Positions 6,179 to 7,843 of a DNA stretch of 7,843 bases are shown here, piece after piece. The notes beneath the pieces are model-generated. The model ran no database searches, was not told the DNA's origin, and worked only from the letters and a program-made list of their open reading frames with translations. The first letter of the stretch is position 1; every line of letters begins with the position of its first letter. The DNA comes from Planctomycetota bacterium (GTDB lineage Bacteria; Planctomycetota; Phycisphaerae; Phycisphaerales; SM1A02): positions 1 to 7,843 of the forward strand of contig JAPULD010000045.1 in the NCBI GenBank assembly GCA_027295365.1, in the 5' to 3' direction. The position numbers were made by a program, and so were the translations under genes.

Positions 6179-6323
6179 GCAAGCAATTAGATAGCTATTT
6201 CAATTTAATAAAAGAAGATGTATCCGAAACGATGGCTGCTCTACATACATGTACGAGCCGCCAGATTTGCCTCATTATTCAACGCTCTTCGCTAGACTGT
6301 CGTCCAGAAAGTGAAGCGCCTCC
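6179..6323. other. AT-rich intergenic region at the right edge of the low-GC island
   Basis: The first part is the most AT-rich stretch of the window (19 of 60 G+C in 6181-6240) and rises towards the symporter gene. It holds an eight-base palindrome ATAGCTAT (6191-6198), but no hairpin with a T run, no tRNA and no credible ORF. The symporter promoter should be here, but no clear -35/-10 pair stands out. Confidence 0.5.
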
Positions 6324-7799
6324 ATGCTCGCCCCCCTCGACCTCGCCATCCTGATCCTCTACATCGCCGGCATTGTCAGCATGGGGGGATGGTTCTTCAA
6401 ACGCAGCCGGACCACTGAGGGGTTCACCAAAGCCGCGGGTCGGCTTCCCGGGTGGGTGGTCGGGCTCTCGATCTTCGGCACCTACGTCAGCTCCATCAGC
6501 TTCCTCGCCAACCCCGGCAAATCCTACGCCGCCAATTGGAACCCCTGGGTTTTCGGGCTCTCCCTGCCCCTGGTCGCGTGGATCGCCTGCAAGTGGTTCG
6601 TCCCCTTCTATCGCAACCAAGGTCACATCTCCGCGTACGCGCACCTCGAACATCGCTTCGGGGCGTGGGCCAGAACTTACGCCGGGATTTGTTACCTGCT
6701 CACGCAACTCGCCCGGGTGGCCTCGATCCTGTACCTCGTGGCGATTGCGCTCAAACCCCTGACGGGATGGGACGTGAGCACGATCATCATCATCACGGGA
6801 ATCCTCGTCACGCTGTACACCTTGCTGGGGGGCATCGAAGCGGTCATCTGGACCGACGTCGTCCAGTCGATCGTCCTCACGTTCGGTGCGATCTTCTGCG
6901 TCGCGCTCATCCTGATGGGCATGCCCGAGGGGCCGGGGCAGATTTTCATGATCGCCAGTGAGCACGGCAAGTTCTCGCTGGGATCGTTGAGTCTTGATCT
7001 CACATCCTCGACGTTCTGGGTGCTGCTCGCCTTCGGATTCGTGATCAACCTCCAGAACTTTGGCATCGACCAGAGCTATGTGCAGCGATACCACACCGCC
7101 AGGGATGAGAAAGCCGCGAAGAAGAGCGTCTGGATCGCGGCCCTTCTTTACATCCCCATCTCAGGATTGCTCTTCTTTGTTGGCACTGCGTTGTTCGCGT
7201 TCTATCTGGCTCAACCAGAATTGTTGCCCGCCGGAGATTATTCTTCTGACGACATATTCCCCCACTTCATTGCCACGCAATTGCCCCCCGGGGCGACGGG
7301 GCTTTTGGTGGCCGCGATCTTCGCCGCGGCGATGAGCAGTGTTGATACATCGCTGAACAGTTCCTCGACGCTGATTCTCGAAGACTTTTACAAGCGATAC
7401 ATCAACCCCAACGCCTCGGAAAGGGGTTCGATGAGAGTGCTGTATCTCAGCACGCTTGTGCTGGGAATCGGAGGCACTCTATTCGCCATCAATCGGATGG
7501 GCGAAGAGAACGTGCTGGATGATTGGTGGAAACTCTCTGGTATTTTCGCGGGGGGCATCTTGGGTCTGTTCCTGCTGGGCATGATCGCGCGAACTGCCCG
7601 CTGGCCCGCGGCCCTCGTTGGCGTGCTGTGTGGACTGGCGCTCATCCTCTGGATGACGTTCTCACCCGAGTGGTCGGAAGACTGGGCGCGATGGCGCAGC
7701 CCCTTCCACAATTCGCTCATCGTCGTCTTCAGCACGATGACGATCTTCGCAGTCGGGATGGCAATCACGGCGATGTCCAAACCAAAGACTCGCGATTGA
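6324..7799 (+). CDS. Sodium:solute symporter (SSS/SLC5 family)
   Basis: The 491-residue inner-membrane protein takes up a solute by cotransport with Na+. About 13 hydrophobic helices can be seen (near residues 4-25, 42-62, 73-95, 115-143, 151-170, 178-200, 230-250, 268-295, 324-345, 370-388, 403-422, 428-448, 464-484), the standard number for the family. Family blocks are GGIEAVIWTDVVQ (169-181), DQSYVQRY (249-256) and AAMSSVDTSLNSSS (335-348). Ser338-Ser339 correspond to the Na2-site serines of vSGLT. The early block SSISFLANPGKSYAANWNPW (56-75) places it in an SSS subgroup common in planctomycetes and Bacteroidetes, as far as I recall. The substrate (sugar, sialic acid, amino acid or other organic acid) cannot be read from sequence. 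ATG 6324 keeps helix 1 whole, though its ribosome binding site is weak. GC is high again (40 of 60 in 6541-6600). Confidence 0.93.
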   Translation: MLAPLDLAILILYIAGIVSMGGWFFKRSRTTEGFTKAAGRLPGWVVGLSIFGTYVSSISFLANPGKSYAANWNPWVFGLSLPLVAWIACKWFVPFYRNQGHISAYAHLEHRFGAWARTYAGICYLLTQLARVASILYLVAIALKPLTGWDVSTIIIITGILVTLYTLLGGIEAVIWTDVVQSIVLTFGAIFCVALILMGMPEGPGQIFMIASEHGKFSLGSLSLDLTSSTFWVLLAFGFVINLQNFGIDQSYVQRYHTARDEKAAKKSVWIAALLYIPISGLLFFVGTALFAFYLAQPELLPAGDYSSDDIFPHFIATQLPPGATGLLVAAIFAAAMSSVDTSLNSSSTLILEDFYKRYINPNASERGSMRVLYLSTLVLGIGGTLFAINRMGEENVLDDWWKLSGIFAGGILGLFLLGMIARTARWPAALVGVLCGLALILWMTFSPEWSEDWARWRSPFHNSLIVVFSTMTIFAVGMAITAMSKPKTRD

Positions 7800-7820
7800 T
7801 ACACTGAGATTTCAAGAACA

Positions 7821-7826
7821 AAGGAG
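7821..7826 (+). promoter_or_regulatory. Strong ribosome binding site for the gene at the right edge
   Basis: AAGGAG lies six bases before the ATG at 7833. It is the main evidence that a gene begins there. Confidence 0.75.
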
Positions 7827-7832
7827 ATTTCC

Positions 7833-7843
7833 ATGGGAAGCAT
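7833..7843 (+). CDS. Start of a downstream gene, truncated by window edge
   Basis: ATG GGA AGC follows a strong ribosome binding site, 33 bases after the symporter stop on the same strand and with no terminator between. It is probably cotranscribed with the symporter and may act on the imported solute. Three codons do not allow any identification. Confidence 0.6.

Noticed and set aside
4868..6323. Attachment-site repeats or a mobile-element end around the low-GC island
   Set aside because: I compared both edges and found only trivial matches such as CCATG at the two start codons. No transposase, integrase or tRNA is present.
6179..6323. Terminator or riboswitch upstream of the symporter
   Set aside because: The region is AT-rich with a short palindrome, but no stem of useful length with a T run and no known riboswitch pattern could be seen.
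6279..7094. 271-codon open frame on the minus strand opposite the symporter
   Set aside because: It is a charged, low-complexity translation antisense to a clear membrane protein with family motifs, so it is a shadow.
1..7843. CRISPR array, tRNA or rRNA gene
   Set aside because: No spaced direct repeats and no tRNA- or rRNA-like sequence were found on reading the window; a covariance-model scan was not possible here.

Overview
The window looks like a chromosomal stretch from a moderately GC-rich, free-living bacterium. The gene style suggests a planctomycete of the Phycisphaerae type: a short lipoprotein of unnamed family, a separate-subunit B12 acyl-CoA mutase and an SSS symporter. That placement is inference, because there is no rRNA or other marker here.

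Left part (1-2322): the 3' end of an asparagine synthase (AsnB-like) gene runs in from the left edge and carries an unusual C-terminal extension of about 156 residues. It faces, tail to tail, a PAPS-dependent sulfotransferase on the minus strand. This pair is typical of surface-polymer or extracellular-product clusters. The 244 bases between them hold inverted repeats but no convincing gene.

Middle (2323-4867): a small lipoprotein of unknown family is followed by a textbook rho-independent terminator. Next comes the large (catalytic) subunit of a coenzyme B12-dependent acyl-CoA mutase. It would usually be called methylmalonyl-CoA mutase. However, the two residues that bind the methylmalonyl carboxylate are replaced by Phe and Gln, the pair known from isobutyryl-CoA mutase, and there is no B12-binding domain.

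Island (4894-6178): two translationally coupled genes with clearly lower GC than their neighbours sit between the mutase and the symporter. One belongs to an uncharacterised family and the other is a DUF488 protein. Composition, tight packing and recalled genomic association suggest a horizontally acquired two-gene cassette, possibly acting on nucleic acids or in defence. This is the best candidate for an undescribed system here.

Right part (6324-7843): a 13-helix sodium:solute symporter is followed after 33 bases by the first codons of another gene with a strong ribosome binding site, which runs off the window.
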